Shown: in pieces, positions 18,396 through 26,792 of the stretch | Position numbering within the stretch: the first letter of the stretch is position 1 | Layout: each line of letters starts with the position of its first letter | Origin: JANQQC01 sp965262255 | GTDB lineage: Bacteria > Pseudomonadota > Alphaproteobacteria > Caulobacterales > Hyphomonadaceae | Assembly: GCA_965262255.1 (NCBI GenBank) | Contig: OZ253505.1 | Span: 2,542,001 to 2,606,000 of the forward strand | Reading direction: 5' to 3' | DNA length: 64,000 nucleotides | Made by a program: the position numbers and the translations under genes | Notes under the pieces: generated by a model | Seen by the model: the letters and a program-made list of their open reading frames with translations, nothing else | Told to the model about the DNA's origin: nothing | Database searches by the model: none

Positions 18396-19772
18396 ATGAC
18401 CAGTATCGACCAAGTTTGGAAAACCCTTTTGAGCCATTTTTCGAACCGTGTAACGCGGTCTGCAGGAATCTGCGCCGACCATGGAAAGGACATTTCTCAT
18501 TTCGATGGCATCCCCCCTGACATCGTTGTCTTTCCAAATACAACCGAAGAAGTCCAAAATATAGTTAAAATTTGTACTCAGCACGACGTGCCGATTATCC
18601 CTTATGGAGTCGGCACATCACTTGAAGGCAACATCCACGCTATTCATGGCGGTGTCACAGTTGATCTGTCTCAAATGAACGATATTCTAACGGTAAATGC
18701 AGACGATATGGATGTGGTCGTACAACCCGGCGTTCGCCGCAAGCAACTTAATGCCTACCTCAGAGACACGGGGCTGTTTTTTCCAATTGATCCCGGTGCA
18801 GATGCAACCTTAGGCGGAATGGCCTCAACGCGAGCCTCTGGGACGAACGCCGTTCGTTATGGCACAATGAAAGATAATGTGCTTAGCCTCCAAGTCGTTA
18901 CGGCCTCAGGGGAGATAATTCGAACGTCTCAACGAGCAAGAAAATCTTCAGCTGGTTATGACTTGACGCGTCTATTCGTAGGTTCTGAAGGAACACTTGG
19001 AATTATTACCGAGCTTACGCTCAGATTGCATGGAATACCTGAGACTATTCGATCAGCGGTTTGCGCGTTTGATAATTTCGAAGGGGCCATCCGATCGGTA
19101 ATAGAAACCCTGCAAGCAGGAATCCCAATGGCGCGTATTGAATTTCTAGACGAGCAAACGATTCGCGCCGTAAACCATACGTCAAACTTAAATCTTGTTG
19201 AGAACCCCACTTTGTTTTTAGAGTTTCACGGATCACCCGCAAGTACGCATGAACAAGTCGAATCTGTAAGAGAGATAATGACGTTCAATGGAGCAAAAGG
19301 ATTTGAATGGGCGGAGCGGGAGGAAGACCGCAATGCTCTTTGGCAAGCCCGACACGACGTCGCGCTGTCAATTCCAGCCTATGCAACCGGTACGCGGCAG
19401 TGGTGGACGGATGTATGTGTACCGATATCTCGGCTAGCAGATTGCGTTATGTCAACCAAAGCAGATATTGAGGAAACTGGTTTGTTTTCTCCAATCCTAG
19501 GTCACGTAGGCGATGGAAATTTTCACTTAGCTATTTGTGCGAGAGAAGGAGACAAAGATGAGTTTGAAAAAGCAGATGCTTTGCATCAGCGGTTAGTTGA
19601 ACGAGCCATTTCTATGGAGGGAACATGTTCGGGAGAGCATGGGATAGGACGTGGGAAACGCGAGTTTCTGAGACAAGAACTTGGCGGTGCCGTTGACGTA
19701 ATGGAGAAAATCAAATTCGCTTTAGACCCTAACGGAATCATGAATCCTGAGAAGATTTTTGTGTCGCAATAA
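18396..19772 (+). CDS. FAD-linked oxidoreductase, D-lactate dehydrogenase (cytochrome)/GlcD type
   Basis: Flavoprotein oxidising a 2-hydroxy acid, most likely D-lactate, passing electrons to the respiratory chain. The N-terminal FAD-binding domain shows PDIVVFPNTTEEVQ and PYGVGTSLEGN (about residues 40-77), DPGADATLGGMASTRASGTN (about 130-149) and FVGSEGTLGIITELTL (about 192-207). The C-terminal FAD-oxidase domain contains GHVGDGNFH (metal and substrate region), CSGEHGIGRGKREFL and LDPNGIMNPEKIF at the extreme end. The 458-residue length fits D-lactate dehydrogenase (cytochrome); GlcD of glycolate oxidase would be longer and usually sits with glcE and glcF, which are absent here. Single gene, intact, bracketed by miniature elements on both sides, with an element end only four bases after its stop codon. 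Confidence 0.88.
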   Translation: MTSIDQVWKTLLSHFSNRVTRSAGICADHGKDISHFDGIPPDIVVFPNTTEEVQNIVKICTQHDVPIIPYGVGTSLEGNIHAIHGGVTVDLSQMNDILTVNADDMDVVVQPGVRRKQLNAYLRDTGLFFPIDPGADATLGGMASTRASGTNAVRYGTMKDNVLSLQVVTASGEIIRTSQRARKSSAGYDLTRLFVGSEGTLGIITELTLRLHGIPETIRSAVCAFDNFEGAIRSVIETLQAGIPMARIEFLDEQTIRAVNHTSNLNLVENPTLFLEFHGSPASTHEQVESVREIMTFNGAKGFEWAEREEDRNALWQARHDVALSIPAYATGTRQWWTDVCVPISRLADCVMSTKADIEETGLFSPILGHVGDGNFHLAICAREGDKDEFEKADALHQRLVERAISMEGTCSGEHGIGRGKREFLRQELGGAVDVMEKIKFALDPNGIMNPEKIFVSQ

Positions 19773-19776
19773 TATA

Positions 19777-20108
19777 GAGACTGTTGCAAAACTCGTTAAT
19801 AGTTCGAATTTAGATGATAGGAACTCAAACATGATCTTCAAATGCCTTATTCTAGGGCCATCTAGAGAAAAAGTCTTTCAAGTAGACACTCTCTTTGTTT
19901 TTTAAACTTTCATAATATTCTTCCCGACAAGCAGTGCAGGTTTGGTAAACTCCTATACAGAAAATGAAACGAGTCTAACAACTCTCTATTTATTCTGTGA
20001 AATTCCCCGACAATCTGAGAGTGTCTACTAGATCGCCCTTTGCTCCAGTCACCAAAACCTCAAATTTTTGTAGATATTTTTCCAAACTTTGTGTTTCGCA
20101 AATGTTTC
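19777..20108. mobile_element. Miniature element of type B, inverted and split by a second element
   Basis: Left end GAGACTGTTGCAAAACTCGTTA at 19777, interior CCTTATTCTAGGGCCATCT and, after an interruption, CAAATTTTTGTAGATATTTT and a degenerate right end TTTCGCAAATGTTTC: this is a type B copy in the opposite orientation to 18120 and 23549. The intact copies are about 148 bp, so about 180 bp are extra, most of it being the inverted-repeat insertion at 19881-20029. Confidence 0.7.
19881..20029. mobile_element. Nested inverted-repeat insertion (149 bp) with AGTAGACACTCTC ends
   Basis: AGTAGACACTCTC at 19881-19893 and its exact complement GAGAGTGTCTACT at 20017-20029 bound 149 bp of non-coding sequence inside the type B miniature element. 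No second copy and no clear target duplication were seen, so its family is unknown. Confidence 0.6.
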
Positions 20109-20130
20109 GGTTAGTGTGTTCCTCATGCAA

Positions 20131-20526
20131 TTAGTCGCTTGCTAACTCTTCGTTTTTTATATCGAGGCTTCGGTAAAAGCACGATCTTTCGCCAGTATGG
20201 CAAGCTGCACCGGTCTGCCGTACTTGCAGTAATAATGTGTCTTGGTCACAGTCAGTCTGTAGCGATACCAATTCTTGCGTGTGACCTGACGTTTCCCCTT
20301 TAACCCAGAGTTTATTTCTCGACCGTGACCAATACGTTACCTGCCGGGTCAATAGCGTTCGTTTGAGAGCTTCGTCGTTCATCCATGCAAGCATTAGCAC
20401 TTCACCCGTCTTCTCATCCTGTGCTATTGCAGGAATAAGCCCGTCCCTATTAAACACTGGACTGAATTTGTTGGTTCTTTCAAGTGACGAGTCTTTCGAA
20501 ACGGTCGGGTCTTTCCTAATGGGCAT
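20131..20526 (-). CDS. hisI: Phosphoribosyl-AMP cyclohydrolase
   Basis: Third step of histidine biosynthesis: opens the adenine ring of phosphoribosyl-AMP, a zinc- and magnesium-dependent reaction. The 131-residue protein has the family core GLIPAIAQDEKTGEVLMLAW MN region (about residues 29-50), TYWSRSRNKLWVKGETSGH (about 74-92) and the metal-binding DCDQDTLLLQV plus GAACHTGERSCFYR (about 102-128) with its cysteines. This is the monofunctional HisI without the HisE pyrophosphohydrolase domain, the usual alphaproteobacterial form. It follows thrS by 24 bases on the same strand, so it probably closes a yidD-thrS-hisI operon. Confidence 0.93.
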   Translation of the reverse strand: MPIRKDPTVSKDSSLERTNKFSPVFNRDGLIPAIAQDEKTGEVLMLAWMNDEALKRTLLTRQVTYWSRSRNKLWVKGETSGHTQELVSLQTDCDQDTLLLQVRQTGAACHTGERSCFYRSLDIKNEELASD

Positions 20527-20550
20527 AATTCCATTTTCCCAGTCAATAAT

Positions 20551-22512
20551 CTATCGAAGGTCTGGTGCCAAACGTTCTTGCTTGAATAACTCAACGGCTT
20601 CATCAAGTGTAACGGTTGTTTGCTCTTTTTCACCTCGTCTACGAAGTGTAAGAGTACGATCTTCGACTTCTCTTAGTCCGATTGCAGCAATAACCGGTGT
20701 TTTGTTGGAGAGATGCTCCCGAACCTTATAGTTAATTTTTTCGTTTCTTATATCGACTTCAACTCTTAGCCCAGCATCACGTAGTTTCGCTCCAACTTCG
20801 TTTGCGTAATCGTCAGACTGATTTGTAATAGTTGCGACGACAATTTGAACAGGTGCCAACCAGAACGGGAAAGCTCCCGCGTATTCTTCAATTAATATCC
20901 CGATAAATCGCTCGAGAGTTCCAAGAATGGCTCGGTGAAGCATAACGGGTCGGTGTTTTTGTCCGTCCTCACCGACATACTCTGCTCCAAGTCTTTCAGG
21001 TAAGACATAATCGAGCTGAAAAGTGCCACATTGCCAAATACGGCCAATGGCATCCGTCAATTGAAACTCAAGTTTCGGTCCGTAGAATGCTCCTTCACCT
21101 GGCAGTAGTTCGTAAGGTAACTCAGTTGATTTAATGGCTTCTTCTAAATCTTTCTCTGCCCGATCCCATGTTTCATCAGCCCCAGCACGAACGTCTGGAC
21201 GAAGCGAAAGTTTTACGGCTATGTCTTTAAGACCAAAGTCGCCGTAAATTGTCTGAAGTAACTGACAAAATTTAACTGTTTCAGAAACGATCTGGTTCTC
21301 TCGACAGAATATATGACCATCATCTTGCGTGAATTGTCGGACTCGTAATATGCCGTGCAAAGCACCGTGAGGTTCGTTCCGGTGACAGCAGCCAAATTCC
21401 GAGAATCGGATAGGTAAATCCCTATACGATTTTTGACCGGTTTTGAATATTTCAACATGGGCAGGACAGTTCATCGGCTTCAATGCCATTAGTTTGGCAC
21501 TTTCTGGAACAGTTACCTCTCCTTCACCACTCGGAATAAAGTCGGGGACAACAAACATGTTTTCGCGAAATTTGCCCCAGTGACCTGATTTCTCCCATTG
21601 CGACGCTGTCATGAGTTGCGGAGATTTAACTTCGTTATAACCATTCTTACTGAGCATACGTCGGATATAGGACTCGATTTCAATCCATACTTGAAAGCCT
21701 TTAGGATGCCAGAAAACAGAACCTGCGGCGGCTTCCCCATCTAAGTGGAACAAATCAAGCTGAGTTGCGAGTTTTCGGTGGTCACGTTTTTCGGCTTCTT
21801 CTAGTCGGGTTAGATAAGATTGGAGGTCTTCCTTGTTCAGCCATGCGGTACCATAGATGCGTTGGAGCATTTCATTTTTACTGTCACCTCTCCAGTACGC
21901 CCCCGCTAATTTTGTCAGTTTGAAAGCTTTCGGTAGCTTGCCAGTGGACGGTAAGTGAGGTCCGCGACAGAGGTCGTACCAATCGCCTTGTCGATACACG
22001 GTGATTGGTTCGCCAAGTGGAATGATGTCATCAATAATTTGGGCCTTATAATTTTCACCGATTGATTTGAAAGTTTCGATCGCGTCCTCTTTTTTCCAAA
22101 CCTCACGGACAATTTCGTGATTAGCATCGACTATTTGTAACATTTTCCGTTCGATCGCTTTGAAATCATCGGTCGAAAACGGCTCGTCTCTCGCAAAATC
22201 GTAGTAGAAACCATCATCAATAGTTGGTCCGATCGTTACCTGGGTACCTGGAAAAAGTGATTGGACAGCTTGAGCAAGTACGTGCGCAGCATCATGACGA
22301 ATCAATTCAAGGGCTTCAGGATCATTTACTGTGACAATAGTCACTTCCGCATCACCATCAAGGGGGCGTTTAAGATCGTATAGCTCGCCATTGACTCTGG
22401 CAGCGATCGCTTTCTTGGCAAGTCCGCTAGAGATGGACTTAGCTACCTCAAATGGAGAAGCACCCGGTTCGAACTCTCGTCTGGAACCGTCTGGAAAAGT
22501 AACGTTAATCAT
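20551..22512 (-). CDS. thrS: Threonyl-tRNA synthetase
   Basis: Charges tRNA-Thr. The 653-residue enzyme is full length with all domains: TGS (residues 1-60, MINVTFPDGSRREFEPG), the editing/SAD domain (about 65-225, with HDAAHVLAQAVQSLFP, the HxxxH motif of the second-half editing site), the class II catalytic core with MALKPMNCPAHVEIFK (zinc Cys), HRNEPHGALHGILRVR (motif 2), TQDDGHIFC (zinc His) and MLHRAILGTLERF (motif 3 and zinc His), and an anticodon-binding domain from about residue 545. Its start overlaps the yidD stop by four bases. No sign of an upstream T-box, as expected for this phylum. Confidence 0.97.
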   Translation of the reverse strand: MINVTFPDGSRREFEPGASPFEVAKSISSGLAKKAIAARVNGELYDLKRPLDGDAEVTIVTVNDPEALELIRHDAAHVLAQAVQSLFPGTQVTIGPTIDDGFYYDFARDEPFSTDDFKAIERKMLQIVDANHEIVREVWKKEDAIETFKSIGENYKAQIIDDIIPLGEPITVYRQGDWYDLCRGPHLPSTGKLPKAFKLTKLAGAYWRGDSKNEMLQRIYGTAWLNKEDLQSYLTRLEEAEKRDHRKLATQLDLFHLDGEAAAGSVFWHPKGFQVWIEIESYIRRMLSKNGYNEVKSPQLMTASQWEKSGHWGKFRENMFVVPDFIPSGEGEVTVPESAKLMALKPMNCPAHVEIFKTGQKSYRDLPIRFSEFGCCHRNEPHGALHGILRVRQFTQDDGHIFCRENQIVSETVKFCQLLQTIYGDFGLKDIAVKLSLRPDVRAGADETWDRAEKDLEEAIKSTELPYELLPGEGAFYGPKLEFQLTDAIGRIWQCGTFQLDYVLPERLGAEYVGEDGQKHRPVMLHRAILGTLERFIGILIEEYAGAFPFWLAPVQIVVATITNQSDDYANEVGAKLRDAGLRVEVDIRNEKINYKVREHLSNKTPVIAAIGLREVEDRTLTLRRRGEKEQTTVTLDEAVELFKQERLAPDLR

Positions 22513-22886
22513 GATGGATTCTCTATACTCGTTTCGTCGTTACCCGCAGTCGTCGCATCGGTATCATTTTCATTTGAGGGAGCCCGTTTTATGATAAACC
22601 AGTCTCCGTACCTCCAAGGTAGAAGAGGGTGTCCGTCATTAAGTTTCTCCGGAACTGGGTCGTTTCCACATTCATTTAAAGGGTGGCACCTCGTTAGTCT
22701 CGCTAATCCTAACCAACTTCCAGTCCAAACTCCGTGCGTTGATATGGATTTCGCCATATAAACAGAACACGACGGCTCGTATCGACATCGAACGCCAATT
22801 GCATAAAACAAAGGCGACAACGTCGATTTGTATACTTTCAACAGCGCGAATATCACACGAGAACGCAGGTTTTGTTTTTGAGACAT
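22509..22886 (-). CDS. yidD: Membrane protein insertion efficiency factor YidD
   Basis: Small membrane-associated protein that assists YidC-dependent insertion. The conserved CRYEPSCSVYM motif (CxxxPSCSxY) and LARLTRCHP are present. A longer frame opens at 22955, but its first codons fall inside a miniature element; a GGGGCG ribosome site precedes the ATG at 22886, giving MSQKQNLRSRV and a 125-residue protein, so that start is preferred. The C-terminal tail of about 45 residues after LLPWRYGDW is longer than in the minimal family. It overlaps thrS by four bases. Confidence 0.88.
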   Translation of the reverse strand: MSQKQNLRSRVIFALLKVYKSTLSPLFYAIGVRCRYEPSCSVYMAKSISTHGVWTGSWLGLARLTRCHPLNECGNDPVPEKLNDGHPLLPWRYGDWFIIKRAPSNENDTDATTAGNDETSIENPS

Positions 22887-22933
22887 GAGAAAACGCCCCT
22901 TTCTAAAGATAAAGAAATTGAAAAATGCAATAC

Positions 22934-23082
22934 GAGACTGTTCCGAAATACACAAACGGAATCGCAGTTTCCGATAATTTCGAATTTTTCATGATTTTAG
23001 GTGCCAAACTCCCACATTTTACCAGCCAATCTGTCAATATTCAAGGTAAGTTATCGCGACAAATCTATTTCGCAACAGTCTC
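22934..23082. mobile_element. Miniature inverted-repeat element, type A (149 bp)
   Basis: Ends GAGACTGTTCCGAAATA and TATTTCGCAACAGTCTC; interior nearly identical to the copy at 14596. Flanks AATAC and AATAT differ in one base, compatible with a slightly decayed 5-bp target duplication. It lies just upstream of yidD and may have displaced its original promoter. Confidence 0.85.
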
Positions 23083-23324
23083 AATATGAAACGGATAAGA
23101 ATTAAGTAGTTAAAAGTGAAATGGTCAGATTTCTGCGATTTAGGTTTCCGATAACAGATTTTATTGACGATTATATAGATGTCTACACAGTCATTATATC
23201 TTTATTGGTTCTAAAGGCATTACCCCAAACAGAACTTGAAGCTCGATCTAAGTCACTGCCCCTGCAGGATAAAACACTTCCGAACTCGGCGACTAGGTCA
23301 CCACCCGACCGACGCTACTCTGCA

Positions 23325-24540
23325 CGCCTTGAAATGTTGATAGCGGCATTCAGATCACGATTGATCGCAATACCGCGCTCCGAACACGTCTAAACGCGTT
23401 CGGAAAGTGATTGAGACTCCTTAACACTACCACATCCAGAACACGGCCTGCTCGTGTTTCGCGCAGACACTTGAATCACTTCACCCCCAGTCTCTTTCGA
23501 CTTGTAGGCAAGCTTAGTCTTCAAGTATCCCCACCCTTGTTCTAATATGAAACTGTTGCGAAATACAAAGTTTGGAAAAATATCTATAAAAATTTGAAGT
23601 TTCGTCAGCAAGATGGCCCTAGAATAAGGAAGTTGGCGATCCAGGTTAATTGCAATTCTTAGAAATTCGAACGAGTAACGAGTTTCGCAACAGTCTCAAT
23701 ATACGCTGCGACAACTTCTTGTTCTTTACCATGTTAGGTATCTGTAATGTCTTCTATCGCTATATTCGGATGTTTGTTCACGATCTCACGCGAAATCCTA
23801 TGCAACGCATTCCGTACTCTAATCTGCACACGTTCATGCTCCTTCGCCAAAGCGAATCTCACCGCGTGATGTGCGTTACTGCCCTTCGTTTTGGGTTTGT
23901 TGTGATTTCCTGTTTTACACTTGCGCGGTTGCAGGTGTAAGTCTTTTTGCGATGCCTTGTTCTTCGAATGTTCGCGAACGCGACCACCAATCTCCGTGCC
24001 GTCCGATAATACCGCCAGAGAGTTGATACCCAAATCTATACCGACTATTGGAGCATTCGACGGAACAACTTCTTTAACCTGCTCTACAACGAACTAGACT
24101 GTTACACGTAGCGCCGTCTTTACTATACGAACCAACTTGATCTTGCCTTCGGGAATTGTTCTGACCTTAATACCCGGCAATCCCTTTATCTTTATCTTGT
24201 TGTTTGGCAGTATCCTGAAACTGTCCGTCTCTAGCGATCGAATCTTTCGATTTAATCCTTTAAACATAGGCTTACCGCCTTCTTTCTTATAAAATCTCTT
24301 GAACGCCTTACATAAGCGCTACAATACGAAACGTTGCGAAGATACATTATACTTTGCTAGTTCAGTATCCGTTTCGCGTAACGTTTTCAACTTCGCACAG
24401 CAATCGAAAAAACCTAGCGTCTCTTTCGTGGTATCGTAGTGTTTGTTGATTTGTTCTAGGAGGTGATTATACAGCCAGCGATCTTTCGCTAGTCTCTCAT
24501 TGATTGCTTTATGTGCAACCTTCGTGCAGAGCGCGGGTTG
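23325..24540 (-). pseudogene. TnpB (IS605 OrfB-like RNA-guided nuclease), broken
   Basis: TnpB is the guide-RNA-dependent nuclease of IS200/IS605-related elements. In order on the reverse strand: the N-terminal helical part RWLYNHLLEQINKHYD; a first stop (TAG after SSQRFVL, where the 63-kb copy has Lys); FYKKEGGKPMFKGLNRKIR; a second TAG just before FVVEQVKEVV (Gln in the + strand copy at 63.4 kb); RuvC-I VGIDLGINSLAVLSDG; RuvC-II IAIEDITD followed by a TAA; a 149-bp miniature element insertion; WGYLKTKLAYKSKETGG; the zinc ribbon CSGCGSVKES; a TAG; and RuvC-III INRDLNAAINI. All three catalytic acid motifs are present, but at least four nonsense codons and the insertion make it inactive. Confidence 0.85.
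23549..23697. mobile_element. Miniature inverted-repeat element, type B, inside tnpB (149 bp)
   Basis: Ends GAAACTGTTGCGAAATAC and GAGTTTCGCAACAGTCTC, with AATAT on both sides (23544-23548, 23698-23702), a perfect 5-bp target duplication. It interrupts tnpB between the RuvC-II region and the zinc ribbon, so it is younger than the tnpB element. Confidence 0.9.
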
Positions 24541-24696
24541 CTCTAGAGTTCTAATGACTCCGAGAGGACATGTTTGTATTACACCACGTATTCGATAGTT
24601 TGTGTAGTTAAATATATAAACGCCAATAAAAACTGTTTCCAAAGGAGGTATTAGCGACACACCAGTGTTTTTGATCTTTTCTTTGGAGTAACTGCA

Positions 24697-24882
24697 ATGT
24701 CAGAGGAGAAATTCGTTCATGAGGATGTATTTATAGAAATGAAGGAAGCCAATCAACGCGATCACAGTCGCGTACAAAAAAAGCAGAATAGTCTGACCGA
24801 TCGTGTTACCTTTGGCTGGATTGTCCTTGCGGTTCTCATAGTGATTAGTGAAAATCCTAATTTGCTTGAGCTCTTGAAATAG
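24697..24882 (+). CDS. Tiny tail-anchored membrane protein, unknown
   Basis: A 61-residue product: charged, helical N-terminal 35 residues (HEDVFIEMKEANQRDHSRVQ) then one hydrophobic segment (FGWIVLAVLIVI) and a short tail. A GGAG ribosome site about eight bases before the ATG supports translation. It starts 73 bases after the right end of the tnpB element, whose outward TATATAAA box could be its promoter. The layout, coiled coil then membrane helix, matches the next gene (25043), suggesting a related pair. No known family is recognised; phage XhlA/holin-associated proteins have a similar plan but identity is not shown. Confidence 0.55.
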   Translation: MSEEKFVHEDVFIEMKEANQRDHSRVQKKQNSLTDRVTFGWIVLAVLIVISENPNLLELLK

Positions 24883-25042
24883 TTGCCCTTTAACCCTTGG
24901 AGTTGTTATCATGGAACTTAATGCCCTCGGAATAGCTAGATGTTAAACAAACTCGGTAAATTCCTATCCCGCAATTTTTTGTTGCACTTGAGTGCAACTT
25001 GGCTTATATATAATCTAGGAATCAAATTGAAGGGGAAGTGAC

Positions 25043-25327
25043 ATGTCCGAGAATCCAAAAATTACCTTTGATCTCAAGGAATACCTCCAGGGAATGGAGG
25101 AGCGCCAACGTAAGGATACTGAGCGCATTCTCGAGGACAGTAAACAACGTCACGAGAATCACGAAGCTGTCACGAAGGCAAACTTTGAAGCATTAGGTGC
25201 GAAGTATGAGTCCGTAGAGAAAACGGTGAAGTCAACGCACGACTCGATGAATATATGGATCGGTATTCTATGCGCAGTAATAGCGGCTTGCGCCCTAACT
25301 GTCGCGATTGTCATCGCCAATAATTAA
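25043..25327 (+). CDS. Small coiled-coil protein with C-terminal membrane anchor
   Basis: A 94-residue protein. Residues 8-70 are strongly charged and heptad-like (YLQGMEERQRKDTERILED, then KQRHENHEAVTKANFEALG), followed by a C-terminal membrane helix (WIGILCAVIAACALTVAIVI, about 72-91). A strong ribosome site (AAGGGGAAGTG) precedes the ATG, and TATATAAT at about 25010 is a good -10 candidate 30 bases upstream, so the gene is probably expressed. Architecture resembles XhlA-like phage proteins; no confident family. It belongs to a run of short forward genes between 24.7 and 26.1 kb. Confidence 0.6.
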   Translation: MSENPKITFDLKEYLQGMEERQRKDTERILEDSKQRHENHEAVTKANFEALGAKYESVEKTVKSTHDSMNIWIGILCAVIAACALTVAIVIANN

Positions 25328-25359
25328 TTGCACTCAATTGTCTTCTATCGAGTTCGAAA

Positions 25360-25470
25360 ATGCGGGAGCCGTTTATTGTTCTATCTATAATCTTGTTACT
25401 CTCAGGTACTGGAGGAATGCTGGCATATGACGACTACAACAAACCTGACGTGATAGTCGGCGAAGACTAA
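25360..25470 (+). CDS. Possible 36-residue membrane peptide
   Basis: ATG at 25360, stop TAA at 25468-25470. The peptide is a hydrophobic segment (PFIVLSIILLLSGTGGML) followed by an acidic tail (DDYNKPDVIVGED). It lies 32 bases after the previous gene on the same strand, and its composition suggests a single-span or secreted peptide. The ribosome site is weak, so expression is uncertain. Confidence 0.35.
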   Translation: MREPFIVLSIILLLSGTGGMLAYDDYNKPDVIVGED

Positions 25471-25524
25471 AGAGATCGTCCTAAGACAAACGGAGCTGCG
25501 CGTGGACTGTATAATCTAGACAAT

Positions 25525-25851
25525 ATGAAAATACAGGAAATGGATTTAACGCAGTACAACAAGCACAGCGAGCGCATTAAATCCCGCGGCGATACGTCGA
25601 GCGGAGTGGGGTATCAAAGTAGAAAACCAATACACGACAATTTAATACCACCTCGGAATAGTTCAGGAACGGCAACTTACCATTATTCAACGCGATTTCG
25701 TTCTAAGCAATACAGTTCGGGACCTTCTGCACGTCACAGATCAAATGTAGATTTACTTGATAGTTTCGTTGATTATTGTGACACTTTAGGAGCGTTTAGC
25801 CAGTCGGAGATTCAAGATCGTTTAGAAGTGTATAACGACTTGATGGACTGA
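25525..25851 (+). CDS. Hypothetical protein, 108 residues
   Basis: Hydrophilic, Ser/Arg/Tyr-rich protein without membrane segment. The N-terminal 70 residues look disordered (SRGDTSSGVGYQSRKP, YHYSTRFRSKQYSSG) and the last 35 residues form a probable helix (LLDSFVDYCDTLGAFSQS, EIQDRLEVYNDLMD). The ATG at 25525 is preceded by TATAATCTAGACAAT, a possible -10 box rather than a clear ribosome site. It is the largest member of the small forward gene group at 24.7-26.1 kb. No family recognised. Confidence 0.45.
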   Translation: MKIQEMDLTQYNKHSERIKSRGDTSSGVGYQSRKPIHDNLIPPRNSSGTATYHYSTRFRSKQYSSGPSARHRSNVDLLDSFVDYCDTLGAFSQSEIQDRLEVYNDLMD

Positions 25852-25867
25852 ACAGGCAGCCTTGTGA

Positions 25868-26056
25868 ATTAGCGAAACAGTCTGTAGTGGAGAGCTTGTT
25901 TCGATAGAAGCATTATTAGATGGACGACCTGTTCCAATTCGTGCTACCGTCGATATTGATGATAATTTCAATATTCGCAATGCTAAGAATTGGGAGAAAT
26001 TGATAAGTCACGCCGAACGACTCGACATACGTTATCAGAGACAGGTTTATGGATAG
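25868..26056 (+). pseudogene. Protein-like fragment without a start codon
   Basis: An open stretch of about 60 codons after a TGA (25865-25867) reads SGELVSIEALLDGRPVPI and RATVDIDDNFNIRNAKN, ending at TAG 26054-26056. It has no ATG, GTG or TTG near its beginning and is in a different frame from the gene upstream. It looks like the end of a gene that has lost its beginning. Function unknown. Confidence 0.3.
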
Positions 26057-26225
26057 GACAACCATGACTTTTGGTGTTTCAGGTGTACAGAGACTGATTT
26101 TCTGCCATTACTAGTTCTCTATATAATTGTCGATACTACAGTGATCTCGGACTTTTGGGCTGTTCAGGCCAATTTATATAATTCCCTACAGAAATGTAAG
26201 CAGTCTTCTTCTAGAGGTATCCGTA

Positions 26226-26252
26226 GACGGGTCTAAATCTGGGTAGACCGTC
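26226..26252 (+). terminator. Possible intrinsic terminator of the small-gene group
   Basis: GACGGGTCTA (26226-26235) can pair with TAGACCGTC (26244-26252) with one bulge, followed by TTCTGTTT. The T tract is imperfect. It lies after the last small forward gene fragment. Confidence 0.35.
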
Positions 26253-26363
26253 TTCTGTTTAGCCAAATTCGATGTTTAGTCAAATATATAATCGCCATTT
26301 TATTTAGAAAAAATTAAAGGAAAAGGGGACAAATTTACCTAGAATTTGCATAATTGAACGACC

Positions 26364-26792
26364 TCACTTTAGAGCTTGTTCTAGGGCAGAAACAGCAGCA
26401 TCAAATGCCAGCATAGTCGAGGTATGACGAACGGGATAATCTGCAACGGCTTGTAGATGTCTGAGTTCCCAAAATTTTCCCACTGGAGGCGGCGCTCCAT
26501 TTTTAAGCATTGCGCGAAGCGAATCGCGAGCGGATTGGATCTCGTCCGGTGTTGCGCCGATTGCGTTCATAGCTAGAATCGCAGTTGTGGCCTGCCCCAA
26601 AGCGCATGCTTTTGGCGACACTGCGATTTCAGTAATCGATTCCTTGGAGTCTGAAAGTTTTAAATCGACTCTTACGGTCGACCCACAAACACGTGACACT
26701 TTTTCAGATGAGCCATGTGGTTCATCTAAATGTCCTAGATGCGGTATTCCAGCAGCTAGTTCGAGAACACGATTGTGGTACAGGCTAGACAT
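26364..26792 (-). CDS. NifU-like iron-sulfur cluster scaffold family protein
   Basis: Family of IscU/NifU N-terminal-like proteins common in Alphaproteobacteria. Residues from the ATG at 26792 read MSSLYHNRVLELAAGIPHLG, then VCGSTVRVDLKLSD, ACALGQATTAILAMNAIGA (two conserved cysteines), APPPVGKFWELRHLQAV and PVRHTSTMLAFDA, matching the compact family of about 140 residues; the third IscU cysteine is absent, as in this subfamily. The frame stays open upstream to 26945, and another ATG at 26927 has a better ribosome site (GGAG), so a form with about 45 extra residues is possible. The gene lies on the same strand as yidD-thrS-hisI but is separated from them by the small genes and the tnpB element. 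Confidence 0.8.
   Translation of the reverse strand: MSSLYHNRVLELAAGIPHLGHLDEPHGSSEKVSRVCGSTVRVDLKLSDSKESITEIAVSPKACALGQATTAILAMNAIGATPDEIQSARDSLRAMLKNGAPPPVGKFWELRHLQAVADYPVRHTSTMLAFDAAVSALEQALK

Larger units (their letters stand above)
23166..24624 (-). mobile_element. Decayed tnpB-type transposable element with inverted-repeat ends
   Basis: Bounded by GACGATTATATAGATGTCTACAC (from 23166) and, inverted, by GTGTAGTTAAATATATAAACGCC (to 24624). Inside is a tnpB pseudogene on the reverse strand and a 149-bp miniature element. A second copy of the left end, with a clearer subterminal hairpin ATGACTACGTGGTCAT, is at 62872-62900. Inverted ends are not typical of IS200/IS605 elements, so the exact family is unclear. 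The right end carries an outward TATATAAA box in front of the small gene at 24697. Confidence 0.65.

Noticed and set aside
18506..18520. Six-C run within the FAD oxidoreductase gene
   Set aside because: Too short to be a credible slippage site and the frame is intact.
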